NCBI RefSeq assembly: GCF_004379255.2
Contig: NC_056040.1
Location: forward strand, 744,001 to 808,000
Source: Salvia splendens
Taxonomy: Eukaryota > Streptophyta > Magnoliopsida > Lamiales > Lamiaceae
Direction of reading: 5' to 3'
Length of the DNA: 64,000 nucleotides
Shown here: positions 1-12,000 of the stretch, in pieces
Position numbering within the stretch: the stretch's first letter is position 1
Layout of the letters: each line of letters opens with the position of its first letter
Made by a program: the position numbers and the translations under genes
The notes under the pieces: generated by a model
Databases searched by the model: none
Seen by the model: the letters and a program-made list of their open reading frames with translations, nothing else
Told to the model about the DNA's origin: nothing

Positions 1-232
1 TTCAAATCAGGCTGCTGGGAAGACTCAGTGGGACGATTTTTGGAGCGGCCTGTTCATTCGCCATGAGAACTGGTGGTGGATTTATCCCTAGGCTGTTTTC
101 CAGACCTATGGGATGGATTGGCTTCCTCCTGGTTCTCACGGGCAGGAATACGGGTACTCTGAGATCTGGTATGCATTTTTTGGGTGGAAAAAAATGGATC
201 AAAAATTCGCTTTATCACAAATTTTGTTCTCT

Positions 233-252
233 GCTTCCCACAGACGGCGCCA
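233..252 (-). other. Primer-binding site, tRNA-Asp-like
   Basis: The minus-strand sequence TGGCGCCGTCTGTGGGAAGC lies one base inside the LTR end. It is identical to the site at 44821. TGGCGCC matches the 3' end of plant tRNA-Asp; the remainder fits poorly, so the primer assignment is tentative. Confidence 0.6.
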
Positions 253-253
253 G

Positions 254-863
254 TGATGGATCCGCGAATTTCTGATGTTAGTAAAAACTGGTAGAGAATG
301 AAAACTACAACACACAGAATTTACGTGGTTCGATTTACTGAAGTAAATCTACGTCCACGGGAAGAAGGGAGGACAAGATTGTATTGCTTGATCTGGGATT
401 ACAGCTTACAACACAGACTTGCTATATGATTTTATCTCTAGAGAGTTTTTTTTCTCCTTCTATCTGATCTAAGTTCTATTTATATCTTGAACTAAGATCG
501 TGGCTTGCATCACCACCCTAAGTCGTGGATGTCGTGTAGGTCATGGCCTAAGATCGTGGATGTAGCGTAGGTCATGGCCTACGATCGTGGCCTGAGTTGA
601 CACCACGTGGTAGTGGGTGTGTTGGACATCCTGTATGGGTCCACTAACTCCTTGTTCGGTCGAATACTGAGACCGAACTGCTTTGGTTGCCGATCTGAGA
701 GTAGAGCTTGATGCCGACCTGAGAGCAGAGCTTGATAGGTTGGCTTTTACCGAGCTGTAGGCTGAGGCCGAACTCTTTGGTAATGCCGAACTCATACTCT
801 TCCTTGGGCTTTGGGCTGATGGGCCGTCATTGCTGTTGGGCTTGTTTAGTACGCACCCCATCA
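254..863 (-). repeat. LTR of the truncated Gypsy element
   Basis: This 610-bp LTR in minus orientation begins TGATGGGGTGCG and ends CCATCA. It shares both ends and several internal blocks with the 671-bp LTRs at 44149 and 51007, including the run of in-frame 'SSA' codons and the primer-proximal AAATTCGCGGATCCATCA. It is shorter and clearly diverged from them, so it is an older member of the same family. Confidence 0.85.
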
Positions 864-2100
864 ATATATATGTGTGTGTGAATTGGGGATTTTGGGTGGA
901 AAATTAGGGATTCTGATAAATTGGGGTATTTTAATGGTGAAGAAGAGGCCAAATCAAGAGTTTGTTTTTCCAAGAAGGCTAGGGTTTGGGTTTGGGATAT
1001 TTCTTCTTCGTTGGCACAATTGGAGGCGCACCAAAATAGAATCTCTTTGTTATTTGTTGTCCTAATTCGTCCCCAAATAATAGACTTAACGTATCCAATG
1101 TGATTTTTAATGAAAATATTAGGGAATCACTTTATTGGATATATGATATTTAATTATTTATTGATTTCTAAGATCTATTTTTGTTGATGAGTTTTAAGAT
1201 ACTGAAATACAAACAATTTTTTCGAACTTGATGCCATCTTTAATATAAAAGAAGATAAATAATTGTGAGTTGCAATAAAAACCTAAGGAAAAATTGTGCC
1301 AAAAAGGAGACGTGTAAAAAATATACAACCATATTACTATCATAGAAGCTTACGAAAAAGTAACAAAATAATACAGTAGTAAAAAAAAGCAGTACATTTA
1401 ATCTAATACGTATATATTTTTCTGGAGCTTGTTGATAACTTATTTATAGGGCAACTTCATTGAATAGTTCAACAAAATAACTACCAAATTTTATGAATGC
1501 ATAAAAAATTAGTAAATTTAAAAGCATTTATGGTTTGCTTGTTTCATAACATTTTCTCCTTTTTAATTATAAAAATGTCGTCAATGATCTCAGATAACCG
1601 GACAAATTTAATTAAATAAAATTACAATAACTAAATAAGTCTATGATAATAACAATAATGAGCTACGTATATAATAAAACCCTCTACAATAATCAATAGT
1701 TTTAGCAAATGGCCCAATTAAGGAGAAAAATAGAGTATGAAATAGGCCCGACCCAAAAAATGTTATGGGCTGCAGACTTCGGGCCCAAATGACTTACCTG
1801 GGCTTAGCTTAAGTAATAAAAGCAGAACACTCAAATGAAAAAATCAAAATAGAAAGAGTTTCTATTTATAGAAAAAGGATGATGAAGCAGTAAAAATAGA
1901 ACCCTTTTAATATTTGCTTGTTTATAATAATTTCTATATATTTTAATGATAAAAATTGTCGTCTAATGATGGTCTCATATATTTAATTGCATAGAATGAT
2001 TTTAACTCAATAGTAATAAAAACAATGAGCTAAGAATATAATAAATCCCTCTACTCTAATTGATTATTTTATGGCCACTTCTAACAAATGGTCTGCTCTA
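864..2100. other. AT-rich spacer with no supported gene
   Basis: Just outside the LTR there is a short ORF-bearing stretch (874-1103) with no recognisable domain. It looks like flanking sequence interrupted by the insertion. The rest is AT-rich. From about 1540 it contains the first two of the repeated blocks described at 1541-2230. Confidence 0.5.
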
Positions 2101-2230
2101 TTACATACATTTGCTACCGAAGGCTCAATTAAAATTATAGCATCAAACAGGCCTGACCCAATAAATGTATATGGGGCTGCAGAATTCGAGCCCAAATGAT
2201 GTATATGGGCTTAGCTTCAATGGCAAAATT
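1541..2230 (+). repeat. Two tandem copies of a ~375-bp promoter-like block
   Basis: Copy A (about 1541-1850) and copy B (about 1915-2230) share an ordered set of words: GTCGTC..AATGAT, AACAATGAGCTA, TATAATAAA.CCCTCTAC, a purine-rich stretch, ATGTTATGGGCTGCAG, and GGGCCCAAATGA followed by TGGGCTTAGCTT. Related blocks occur inverted at about 5520-5720 and direct at about 5870-6110. TGGGCC/TTGGGCC words are site-II-type promoter motifs common upstream of plant housekeeping genes. That these blocks are copied promoter regions is inference. Confidence 0.6.
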
Positions 2231-2319
2231 GAGACACTCAAACGGGAGAATCGAAATCGAATCAATGTACTCGATCTTTTGGAACTTTTGGAAGAACCTC
2301 AACATATTGTATTCATCCT

Positions 2320-4311
2320 TGTCTCAATTCATCGAAGCAGGGATAAGTGCCATAGAGATAGAGACAGGCAACCTGTGCAACTCTTAATGCGATTATAAGC
2401 ATTTTCTTTCGAAGTGGAACATTCAGAAGCTGCTCCACCTTTGACATTCCGAAACATGAAGTTATGATACATTCGAAATTGCAACCTACAAAGGCCAGAA
2501 AATTTGAAATGACCAAGTAATTTGCAAATGGCACAGAATCTTTATCTCAACATGTTGTTTCCAGTTATTTTGGATTCCTGGTACATGAGTCCTCCCCACA
2601 ACAGCTAGCAACGACTGACTTATGCTGGAGTGCATAACGTATGGTGGTCTTGTAAGATTCAGGTAGAGGTGCAAAAGAGACGTGTCGGCCCAATATCTCA
2701 AAGTTGTAATCTATCACCAAAAGAAAAAAATTACTCACTAGAAACTAAGAAGTGATGTGCGGATGATTTTCTAGCTGTAGGCAGTGGAAAGGGATAAACA
2801 AAAAGAAGAGAAATAGCTCACCTCTATAGGTCTATCACCAAGTATGACCTTGGCACCATATTTTGTTGCCTCAATATATGCCGTACGAAAATCTCCACCG
2901 GGCACATGCTCATATTTAATAAAAAAGAAAGATTATGGATATGTATAAAAAAAAGATGCTTCTTTATCAAGTTAGCATAAATGAAAAATTGAATCATACC
3001 TTAGCAACATACCGCTTGAATAGAATTGAATAAAGACTTTCATTTTTCTTCCACATATGCACCATGTCTTGCAAGGTTGGCATCTGTAAACAATGCTTAT
3101 TAGTGAAATAAGTTGAAAGGAGTATTAAATAAAGATAGACAAAGGAAGTTAAGATCATTAGTTGAGAGAGGTTGTTTGTGGAAAGTATACAATGTGGCCA
3201 ACAAGATAATGTAGGATATAGTCATCGTGATGATGTGGACGGTCGAGCACAGTTGTGCGAAGATCGGTTTGTGGGAGATTTGCTAAAGATGGGAATATAT
3301 GCTATCCTTATCTCTAGTTCATAAGTAGGAACTGATCATTTCAATATTATTATTATTAGTAGTAGTAGTAGAAGGTAGTAATCATCTTTCCAGAGATCAA
3401 TAATTTAGACACTTATTCTGTTTGCTTCTTCTTTAAGTTTTTTTATCAAATACATTGCGTTCATCTCTCTTCAATTAGAGTATTCTCTTGATCCTTTCAT
3501 CGAATATCTTTGGTGCGAATGGTTAGATTGAGTTATTTCATTGAGCACCTCTTGTGCTTCGCTCTACTGCCTAATTGAGTTGGAATTGGAAAATAATGAC
3601 AGATTTTTTCCAATATCTTCTCGTCACTGTGATGTTTCAAACCCACAGAAACCAAACAAGAGCACTGAATTCAAAACCACTTCTAACTAATTTCGGGCAC
3701 CAAATTCAATTGATTTCACAGAAACTGAAAAACAAATAGTACAAGTATGAGCAACCAACCTCAATTTTATCATGCGTAAGAATATGGCGGCGACTAGCGC
3801 ACAGTTCCAAAAAAACAGCCTGCAGTAGATATATAGAAAGATGAGTACAATAATATCATAAAATTTTTAAACAAAAAAATGTAAAGCACCTCTGGTTTAA
3901 CGGTTTGCATCACAGCCTTAACTTCTGCCCATGATTTCTGAAAAAAAGGAAGAACGAGTGATTAAACAGTTCATATCTCAACAATGCGAAAAATTTAATA
4001 CGATTGGGAAAAAAATGAGATGCTTCGAATTTAGAGAAATAAAAAAAAAATAAAAACGTAACATTACTCACCGGAGATCTGTGATCGGATCCGATCACAT
4101 ATACATTGCAGACGCCTCCATCCGAAGATGACTCGCACGTGAGCGTTACAACATTCTCCAGCGGCTCCTCTTTCCGCCGTTTCCGCTCATGGTTGTTGTG
4201 AGGATCACTAATCCGATCGGTTCCGGCTGTCGCTGCGGGAGAGGAAAGCAACCGGCTCGATTTGGCGGCGGCGTAGAACAGAGGGATGAGCCGATTGGCG
4301 AATCCGTACAT
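2320..4311 (-). pseudogene. TraB-family protein gene, 5' exons intact, 3' part degraded
   Basis: This is homologous to plant TraB-domain proteins (TraB/PrgY family; role in plants poorly defined). Exons 1-5 read in phase: 4072-4311, 3890-3937, 3760-3819, 3000-3083 and 2822-2908. All have GT donors and AG acceptors. Family landmarks are LTCESSSDGGVCNVYVIGSD (exon 1), VFLELCASR (exon 3), MPTLQDMVHMWKKN (exon 4) and AKVILGDRP (exon 5). The usual GTAHVS motif reads GSDHRS. The central exons that should follow GDRP (KRTW...) are missing. The next homologous segment (about 2560-2700) holds HKSVVA and then AVVGRTHVPGIQNNWKQ in another frame, so a one-base frameshift separates them. A hydrophobic C-terminal remnant lies at about 2340-2430. 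I call it a pseudogene, although the 5' half could still be expressed. Confidence 0.7.
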
Positions 4312-4521
4312 CTTTAGCTATGTAGCTCTCCAGCAGAGTAGGTTACTTGGGGTATAATGAGGTAGAGGTTTACAATTTATTTGTTTACACTCTTTTGGAT
4401 TTGAAAATTTTAAATACTACTATTATAAAATTAGTAATTAAAAATATTAGGATATATTAAAAAATACTATACTATAAAAGATTGGAATATAAACTATAAA
4501 TAATACGATACTACTATATTT

Positions 4522-5720
4522 TTAGAAGTGGTTTCTGTAGAATCAACTGAATTTGGTGCTAGAAATTAGTTAGAAGTGGTTTTGAATTCAGATTTGTGTG
4601 GGCATTGAAAAAAAGCTATCATTATTAACCAATTTTACAATAGCCGATTATTTGGAGAATTAACTGAGCCGATGAAGAGATCAGGCATGGCTGTTTATAA
4701 AGGATTTAGGAATAAAGGGCTGGAATTCTAACTCAATTAGGTAGTAGAGCAGAGCAGAAGAGGTGCTCGATGAAAGGATCAAGAGAATACTGTAATTGAA
4801 GAAAGATGAACTCCAAGTATTTGATAAAAAGACTGAAAGAGAAAAAAGGAAACAGAATAAGTGTCCAAATTGTTGATCTCTCGAATGATGGTAGATATTC
4901 CTAACTTTAGCAAATCTCCCACAAGCTGATCTTCGCACCATACTCACTGACTGATGACTGCGCTCAACTATCGTCGTGCTGACTATATCCCGCAATATCT
5001 TGTTGGCCACATTTGTATACTTTCTACAAACCACCTGTCCAAACTAATGATCTTAGCTTCCCTTGTCTATCTTTCTAATACTTTGTTTTACCTCTCAACT
5101 TATTTCACTAATAAGCATTGTTTACAGATGCCGACCTTGCAAGATATGGTGCATATGTGGAAGAAAAATGAAAGTCTTTATTCAATTCTATTCAGGCGAT
5201 ATGTTGCTAAGGTATTATTCAATTTTTCATTTACAGATGCCGACCTTTTGTATGTTGCAATTTCGAATGTCTCGTCTTGACATAACTTGATGCTTTTGAA
5301 CGTCACACTTGGAACGAAAATGCTTAGAATTGCAGCAAGAGTTGCACCGGTTGCTGGTATCTATGTCGCTTATCTCTGCATCGGGAAAGATGGTATAAGT
5401 TGACCTCCCGAACCCGAATGACTGACCCCGTAGCCATATGGTTCGACAACCCAAATGACACATACACAAACTCAATGCCTAGCTAGAAAATTTAAACTCG
5501 AATGACTTGTAGCCTAGCTCATTGCCTATTCGCTCATCTTCATTTGGGCCCTAATTCTGCAGCCCATAACATTTATTGGGTTTGGGCCTGTTTGATGCTC
5601 TATTTTTCTCCTCAATTTTAATTGGGCCTTTGGGAGCAAATACTCCGTATAATTGCTCAGACCATTTGCTAAAACTATCGATTAGAGTAGAGAGTTTTAA
5701 TTAGGTTAATCTGATCAATT
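4522..5720 (+). pseudogene. Inverted partial copy of the TraB gene
   Basis: This stretch is a reverse-complement relative of about 2100-3705. It runs through intron 3, exon 4 (copy at 5129-5214, MPTLQDMVHMWKKN preserved, GT donor retained), the 3' remnant (about 5245-5400), and the flanking block with GGGCCCTAATTCTGCAGCCC (about 5540-5570). Exon 5 and the AVVG exon are absent. The arms have many substitutions, so the duplication is not recent. Between the arms (about 3706-4521) lie exons 1-3 of the minus-strand gene. Confidence 0.75.
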
Positions 5721-5869
5721 AGATTCATAATTAAGTACTAATTTGATCAAAACACATTTGACCGTTAGAGTTAATACAATATATTGTTTGGGACTAAAAG
5801 GTAGCATACTTAATGTGTAGGATCAAAAATATTTTTAGAGTAAATATATGGGATTACATTTGGACTTTA

Positions 5870-6110
5870 GTCTAAATTGAATGAGTATAAAGATAAAAAT
5901 AATGAGCTACTTATATAATAGAATCCCTATACTCTAATCGATTATTTTATGGCTGCCTAACAAATTGCCCGACTTTCATATATTTGCTCTATAAGCCAAT
6001 TATTATTAAAAAAAAAACTTTAACGGGCCCGGTCCGATAATATGTATGCTTCTACTTTTGGGCCCAAATGATGTAATTGGGCCTACTTGCCATTGAAATA
6101 ATAATACTAT
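5870..6110 (+). repeat. Further copy of the promoter-like block
   Basis: It shares AATGAGCTACTTATATAATA, CCCTA.ACTCTAATCGATTATTTTATGG, the GCCCGACTTTCATATATTTGCT region and GGGCCCAAATGATGTA with copies A and B at 1541-2230. It flanks the inverted TraB copy on its outer side in direct orientation. No gene is seen in it. Confidence 0.55.
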
Positions 6111-6341
6111 TAACAACAATTTATACAATTAGTAAACCCTACTTATATTATCATTCTTATATTTCTAGAGGAGAAATAGGCTTAATTTTAATTTGCTAAT
6201 ACGGACACATTTTCAATTAGTGATTACATATTAAATCACTCATGGTTGTTTTGCAAGGATCATTCGCTTAGGATGTGTAGAATTTGTAGTCTTGGAGCTC
6301 TCGATGGGGCTGTCTTTCTCCATCGGGCTCGACTCATGGAG

Positions 6342-6551
6342 TCACGGGATGGGGTCCAGTCCCATGAGTCGAGCCACTACTCGTGGAGTAGAGCTCGGGA
6401 CACTGGTTTGCCTCGTGCTTTCTCTCTCATCCGCTAAAAAATTATCGAAAGAGCGCAAGGGGAGTGCGTTGTGGGACAAATCCGGCAATGCAACTCTCCC
6501 CGTACACGGTGAATGAGACGAACACGATGGCGAAAGTGTAGTTGGCCTCAT
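6342..6551 (-). pseudogene. Gene fragment with ARLMGLD motif (DUF3741/TRM-like N-terminus)
   Basis: This minus-strand reading frame of about 70 codons ends in FDNFLADE followed by PRVVARLMGLDPIP. The (V)ARLMGLD motif is diagnostic of the plant LONGIFOLIA/TRM (DUF3741) proteins, which bind the TON1 microtubule-organising complex. The frame stops at TGA directly after LDPIP. No continuation with a DUF4378 domain is seen nearby. It is most likely a captured or decayed fragment of a much larger gene. The stretch is more GC-rich than its surroundings. Confidence 0.45.
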
Positions 6552-6559
6552 CTAATGGA

Positions 6560-7455
6560 TCGGGCCAAATGAGAAATTCACAAAATCTTGGACAAACTAA
6601 TGATAAGAGGTCTTGGATTTGAAATCAAGTTGGAAAAAAGTAGTGTAGTGTTAAGCAAAAAAGCAAAAAGAGGATTTGAATAATTTTTTGGTGGGGTGGG
6701 CTTTTGAGTTTGAATTGAGTGGAAAATTAGTAGCCAAGTTGATGGAGAAAGAAAAAGTGTGGTGCTTCCCACGCCTAGTCCCTCTCCAATTTGGGTTGGA
6801 TAATAAATTTGTTTTGGTAATGACTATAAATATTTTAAATTTCAATTATTGAAATAATTTTCATTTGTTTTGTTGTGATAATAATGGCTTTTGCACCACC
6901 ACGATTCTTACAAAATACTGAAAATTCGATGAAGTCACATGCAGAAACAATAATTTAGTTTGGTAGGGGCTTAAGTCCCTCGTTGCTTCTCTGTGCGTCG
7001 CTAGCAATAAAGTAGAGGTGGCCAATTTGTATTCTTGATTCTTGACTTGGTCAGATTTTTTGTAAGAGAATATGTATAGTTTCATGGCTTTTGTGGGGAA
7101 AGATGAGATGTATAGTTGAGGAGTATAGGGTCCATAAAATTGTTCAATTTTGGAGGCTATAATTTTTTTTCCTTTTATATCTATCATCTTTCAATTTCAC
7201 CACTAATATGAGTGTTGTATCTCTACTTTTACATGGAAATTGAGAATTTTTTTAATGGTCATCTTCTTAAATTTTAATGGAAGAATTTTCATTCATTATG
7301 CAATGAACGACTTCTTGATACATGACTCGCATATTATAACCTTCATATGCCTTACTAGTAGAGTTTGTGCCATCAAAATGTGGTTGCGGCAACGGAAGTA
7401 AATTGAAAATCTCAACTTTTTTATAGTAACGTTTCAAAAATCACAAATTTTTATA
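6560..7455. other. AT-rich spacer, no gene seen
   Basis: There are only short ORFs in all frames, with no domain or splice-consistent structure. Confidence 0.5.
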
Positions 7456-7688
7456 CTCTCTTTCCGTCTATAAAAAATAGTCTCATTTTGTCATTTTGAA
7501 ATATCTACAAAAAATAGTCTCATTTCTAAAAATGAAAAATTTCTCTCTCATAACTTTTCTCCTCCATCTCATGTTTTACCCACTTTTTCTCCACATTACC
7601 AACTTTTCTTACTCCCTCTTACTTTAACAATTTCTCATTAAAACACATGTCGTTCACAAATGAGACTATTTTTTATGGACGGAGGGAG
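7456..7688. mobile_element. Stowaway-like MITE
   Basis: This 233-bp element is flanked by TA on both sides (7454-7455, 7689-7690). The left end CTCTCTTTCCGTCTATAAA pairs with the right end TTTATGGACGGAGGGAG. The terminal inverted repeat extends through AAAAAATAGTCTCATTT. It has no coding capacity. CTCCCTCCGT termini with a TA target site are typical of Stowaway (Tc1/mariner-derived) MITEs. Confidence 0.85.
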
Positions 7689-7690
7689 TA

Positions 7691-9043
7691 ATTAATTAGG
7701 CTATATTACTAACATTTATCAAGGGTATATATGACATTTCAAGCTTTGCAAATGGGGTGGAGGACAAATACCTTTCACAAGAATATCACGGGCCCTCTCT
7801 TTTTATACAAATCACGTTAGAACCACAAGAAATAATTATATTGTAGGACAACCATAAAAATCATTTTGATACAAATACTAATATATCTAAATAATACTAC
7901 ATAAATAAATGTTACTCCACAGTCACCCACTCGTTATGATGGATAGAAAACGGGACCGTGTGCCAGCGAAATCTTAGCCACTCTCAATCAAGTTGCATGA
8001 CGATAGGGGCGGAGCTAGAATTTTACGTAATCGAAGGATAGAAATTACAAAAGCATTTTATAAAAATGGAAATAATAATAGTATCAATACGAGAGTTGTG
8101 CCACATCACATGATTATGGACCCTGATTATTAACTCTAAAAGAAAAGGAAAAAAGATCGATGCTAAAGTGGCTATATTTGAGATCTTTTGTAGGTAGAAT
8201 TGATATATTCTTGTGGCCATTGCCAAATATTCGTAGCTTCGAATCTCACCAACGAATTTAAATAGTACTCCTCATAAATACAATCATATCTCTCTATTAT
8301 TGTTGGATTATCTAAAAGTAATTAGTGTGTGGATTGGATTGAATAAATCGTGATTTATTTTGTTCAAGTAAATTATCATCACCACAACATATCATATTCT
8401 TGCTAGGATGCAACTACAGCTTATAGTTACCACATAAATCACAAATAGTTAATCGTAATTATTGAATTATTGCCACAATAATTGCAAAGCCGACGGACTA
8501 TTTATTAAGTTGTGGGGTACAACACATTAGATACAAAATCTCAAGTGCTCAGAACCTACCTTTTGTTTTATTGACATGAATTGTAATTTATATTATAATC
8601 TCTTATTTTTATATAGTAAATGAGTATCATTGGTTTATGAAGCTCTTGATGCTCAAAATCTAGACAATTTAACTCCAAAATATAATTCATAATTAAACTA
8701 CAAAATTAATAATTAAATTACTATCACAACAATCGAAAGGCAGGAACGAAACAAACAAAATATACCAAATCTCTTCTTTTTTTCTTTTTAAATAATACAA
8801 ATAATCTTCAAAAGTCCACAAAACTGGCACACAATCACCTAAAAACTTTATTTAAAGGGATATTACATAATCATAAGACAAAAAACAGGGGGGGGGGGGG
8901 CAAAATTGCATTCTGAAAAACTCGATACAATTATTTAAAATTCTTCTTGTGGCACACAATCATTTCTCTAATTAAAATAATGTGGCCCCAAAAAGCTACC
9001 ATGAAATAAATCTAATACAATTTGATTATTTTAGAACCCATCA
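7691..9043. other. AT-rich spacer, no gene seen
   Basis: It includes an uninterrupted run of 12 G at 8889-8900, the longest G run in the window. A GGGGCGGAGCTAGAATTTTA phrase lies at about 8007-8026; the same phrase is common in plant repeats, but no element ends could be defined. This stretch is downstream of the FAD3 stop codon and must include its 3' UTR. Confidence 0.5.
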
Positions 9044-12000
9044 CTAAATCTCTTTGGAAGAAAATAGCTGACCATCAGTTTGATAGTAAACTATGTCCCC
9101 ATTATCACTGACATAATGATCTCTGCTTAGACTTTTCAACAATGTGGGAATCAAGTGAAATGGAACTGGTCCAGATTTTCTGGGCTCTCTGTAGTAATTT
9201 CCGAGCACCCTCTTTGCCTCCCTCGTCTGTGAACACCACTCTCGTATATTATTTCAACATTTCATCGGTAAAAAACATGTTTAAATAAATTTGAATTTTC
9301 AGGTATTGGAATTAAATTAATTGAAATGTTATGCTACATAACTTATGTTTATATATCATTATAGTCATAGATGTTACAAAGTTGCACAAAAATCAAAGAT
9401 TGATTTGAAGTGAATAAAAGAACAAATCATACTTAGATTTTTATGTCATTTGTAAAAATAACGGCCTCAATAATCAGTTTCAAAATATCCGAATGATAGT
9501 ACTACTAAATTAAAAAAATCTAAAGGGTACTCACCGATAGTGCTCAGATATATAGCATAATATTTCTAGTGCAAGAGTTAATTAAGAATTTAAAGTTGTT
9601 GTTATGCTAAGATGATCACGTGATTAGGGACTAATTAAATAAATTTAATTATGAATAGAGATCTCACCGCTTCCACTAAATGGTAATGTGGGATCTGGGG
9701 GAAGAGGTGGTGTATAACATGGGTGCCAATATCATGGTGAATTTTGTTGAATATTCCGTAGTCTTGATCTACTGTTGTCAATCCTCCTCTTAAATAACTC
9801 CATTCCTTACAAGACAAAAAAAGGAAACATTAATAACTACTACTTTCATAGCACATGACTTGTGTCGGAGCACATGACTGGAAATCTCTGATTTAGAAAA
9901 GGTTGGTGAGATTCTAATTCAAGATATTTTAAGTAGACATTGTCACTCTTGACAGGACCACGCCATTCGAGTTACTAGAGATTATAATAACGAGAAACGG
10001 TATGAGATAAGCCAATATAAATTGGCTAAGTTGATCTTAACACTGAAGTCAAGATACATTGTCATTGATTCAGTTTTCGAGAAAATAGTAAAAGTGAAAT
10101 GAGACATATTATGTGGGATGGACCGAAATGAAAAAATGGGACAAATTATCTAGGACGGATGGAGTACTAATATAGTCGATTTGAATGTAGATATTTGTGT
10201 TAAATAATGTGGCATTCATATTGGGAAACATATGCTAGTGACAGAACTAAAATTAAAATAGAAATAAAACTGAATTAAAATAATACCTTGCTGCGGTACC
10301 ATGGCAGCTTCTTGTCGTAACCATGGTGATGCAAATATGTCACCGTGTCCAACCACACAACGAATATCTACAAGATTCAAACCCACGACTTCAGAATTTT
10401 ATTCCAAGATGATAGTTATTTAAATTACAAAATTTGATAATTTCATGAATAGCTATTATCCCTGTGATTTATTTGATAGGAGTTTAACAATATTCTCTAT
10501 TTCGTATTGCGTCTCATTTGGACTCAATCCGAAATAGCAATACTCTCGATTTCATAGCAGCGTCTTACCAAATAAGGCACACCGTAGAGCTTGAACAACA
10601 TGGTTGGGCCAACAATGGTGGAAGCATAGAGGAGAGAAGCAACCATTGCAGCCCAACAAACGGTGGAAGTGATGACCAAATCTCTCTCATTGGGTTTGAA
10701 CAAACTGCTATCTGGGTTGAAATGAGATCCAGTTTTTCCAGGACTTCTATACCACTGAAATTAAATAAATAAATTTAATTTAATTTCCTATGCTGGAAAT
10801 GTGAATTATTTAAATTTGATGAGAGAGAGAACCATACCAAGTAGAGAGGGTAGGCAAACATGGGGAATGGGATTTTGTATCTCAAGAATTTGGTTGAGAA
10901 ATCTAGCTGCTTGTATAAATTCTCAGGCAGCTGGAGTTAATAAATTAACTTATTAATCAGTCTCTACGATCAAAGATTCAAGAAGTTATTTAGAAAAAAA
11001 TGTTTCAAGAAATGTTTACCGGCACCCATGACTCGTCCTTCTCCACATGACCATGATTCTGGTGGTGTGTTCTATGGCTAATTCGCCTAAGTAAAAATAC
11101 AGATCTATATTAGCCATATTTGTGTGACATTTGTGACTAAAATATAAGATTGACATCCTTTAATAAGAAAATGTTTATAGTATTCGAATAAGAAAATGTT
11201 TATAAACCGATCGAGAATCGAGATCAATTTTTAACAAAAGTAACTGTAGCATTGCGAAGAAAAATGTCTCATCTTAAAGATAGATACAGAATAAAAGGAA
11301 ACAAGCTATAATTTTTATGACCGAGCTAAAATAACATACGAGACTATTATTTGTGAACGGAAGTAGATGATGCAAAAACATAACTAAAATGTTTTTAAGT
11401 AGAAAAACTAACCATCCATGATAAGGTACAAGAATTGAAGAATGTAGTATGTGTCCCACCACGTTATTTAGCGTGGTGCTGTCTGAAAAACTCCCGTGCC
11501 CACTGCAATGAATCAGCATGCACTAAATTGAATACCAATACAAGTTTATACCACAATACATAAACTAAATAAATTTAAATGCATCCATACATATACTACA
11601 TACTACTATCAAGCTTGGTACTACAATTATAGGAGCTACCTACAAAATTATTGTTCAATTTGTCAATGTAGCTTCAACACCCAATTATATTACTCTTTCT
11701 ACTTCTCATTAATTGTAGAAATTGACATTGATACGTATATTAATAAATAAAGAAAAGATTTTTATAAAATGAGATGATATAAACAAATCAATTAAATACA
11801 CAAACAATACACTAGTAAATGAGAAACGACTGGATTAGCGAGTGCAATTTAATTTATAACTAAATAAAGCAAAATGTGATACGTATATTAATAAATAAAT
11901 AAACGTTTTTTACAAAATGAGATATAAATAAATCAATTAGATACACAAACAATACACTAGTAAATGAGAAACGACTGGATTAGCGAGTAAGATTTAATTT

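Larger units (their letters stand above)
1..863 (-). mobile_element. Gypsy LTR retrotransposon, 5' end only (cut by window edge)
   Basis: Read on the minus strand this is the 5' end of an element related to the complete one at 44149-51677. It comprises the LTR (254-863), the primer-binding site (233-252) and the start of gag (ATG at 174-176, running off at position 1). The gag N-terminus resembles that of the complete copy (MHTRS start, SSQQPDL further on). It has an in-frame TGA after about 40 codons, so this copy is defective. The rest of the element lies to the left of the window, so its target duplication cannot be checked. Confidence 0.85.
2100..5720. repeat. Large imperfect inverted repeat (TraB locus)
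   Basis: The left arm is about 2100-3705 and the right arm about 4522-5720, with a roughly 0.8-kb spacer carrying exons 1-3. Matches can be followed in order: intron-3 end (3660-3700 against 4530-4570), CACCTCTTG/GCTCTACTGCCTAATTGAG (3540-3590 against 4730-4765), GGAGATTTGCTAAAG (3270-3290 against 4905-4925), exon 4, and the 3' remnant. A transcript through both arms could fold into a long imperfect hairpin. Confidence 0.75.

Noticed and set aside
874..1103. Short ORFs next to the left LTR
   Set aside because: No recognisable protein, no splice-consistent extension, simple flanking sequence.
8007..8030. GGGGCGGAGCTAGAATTTT as a transposon end
   Set aside because: A common plant repeat phrase, but no partner terminus or target duplication could be found.
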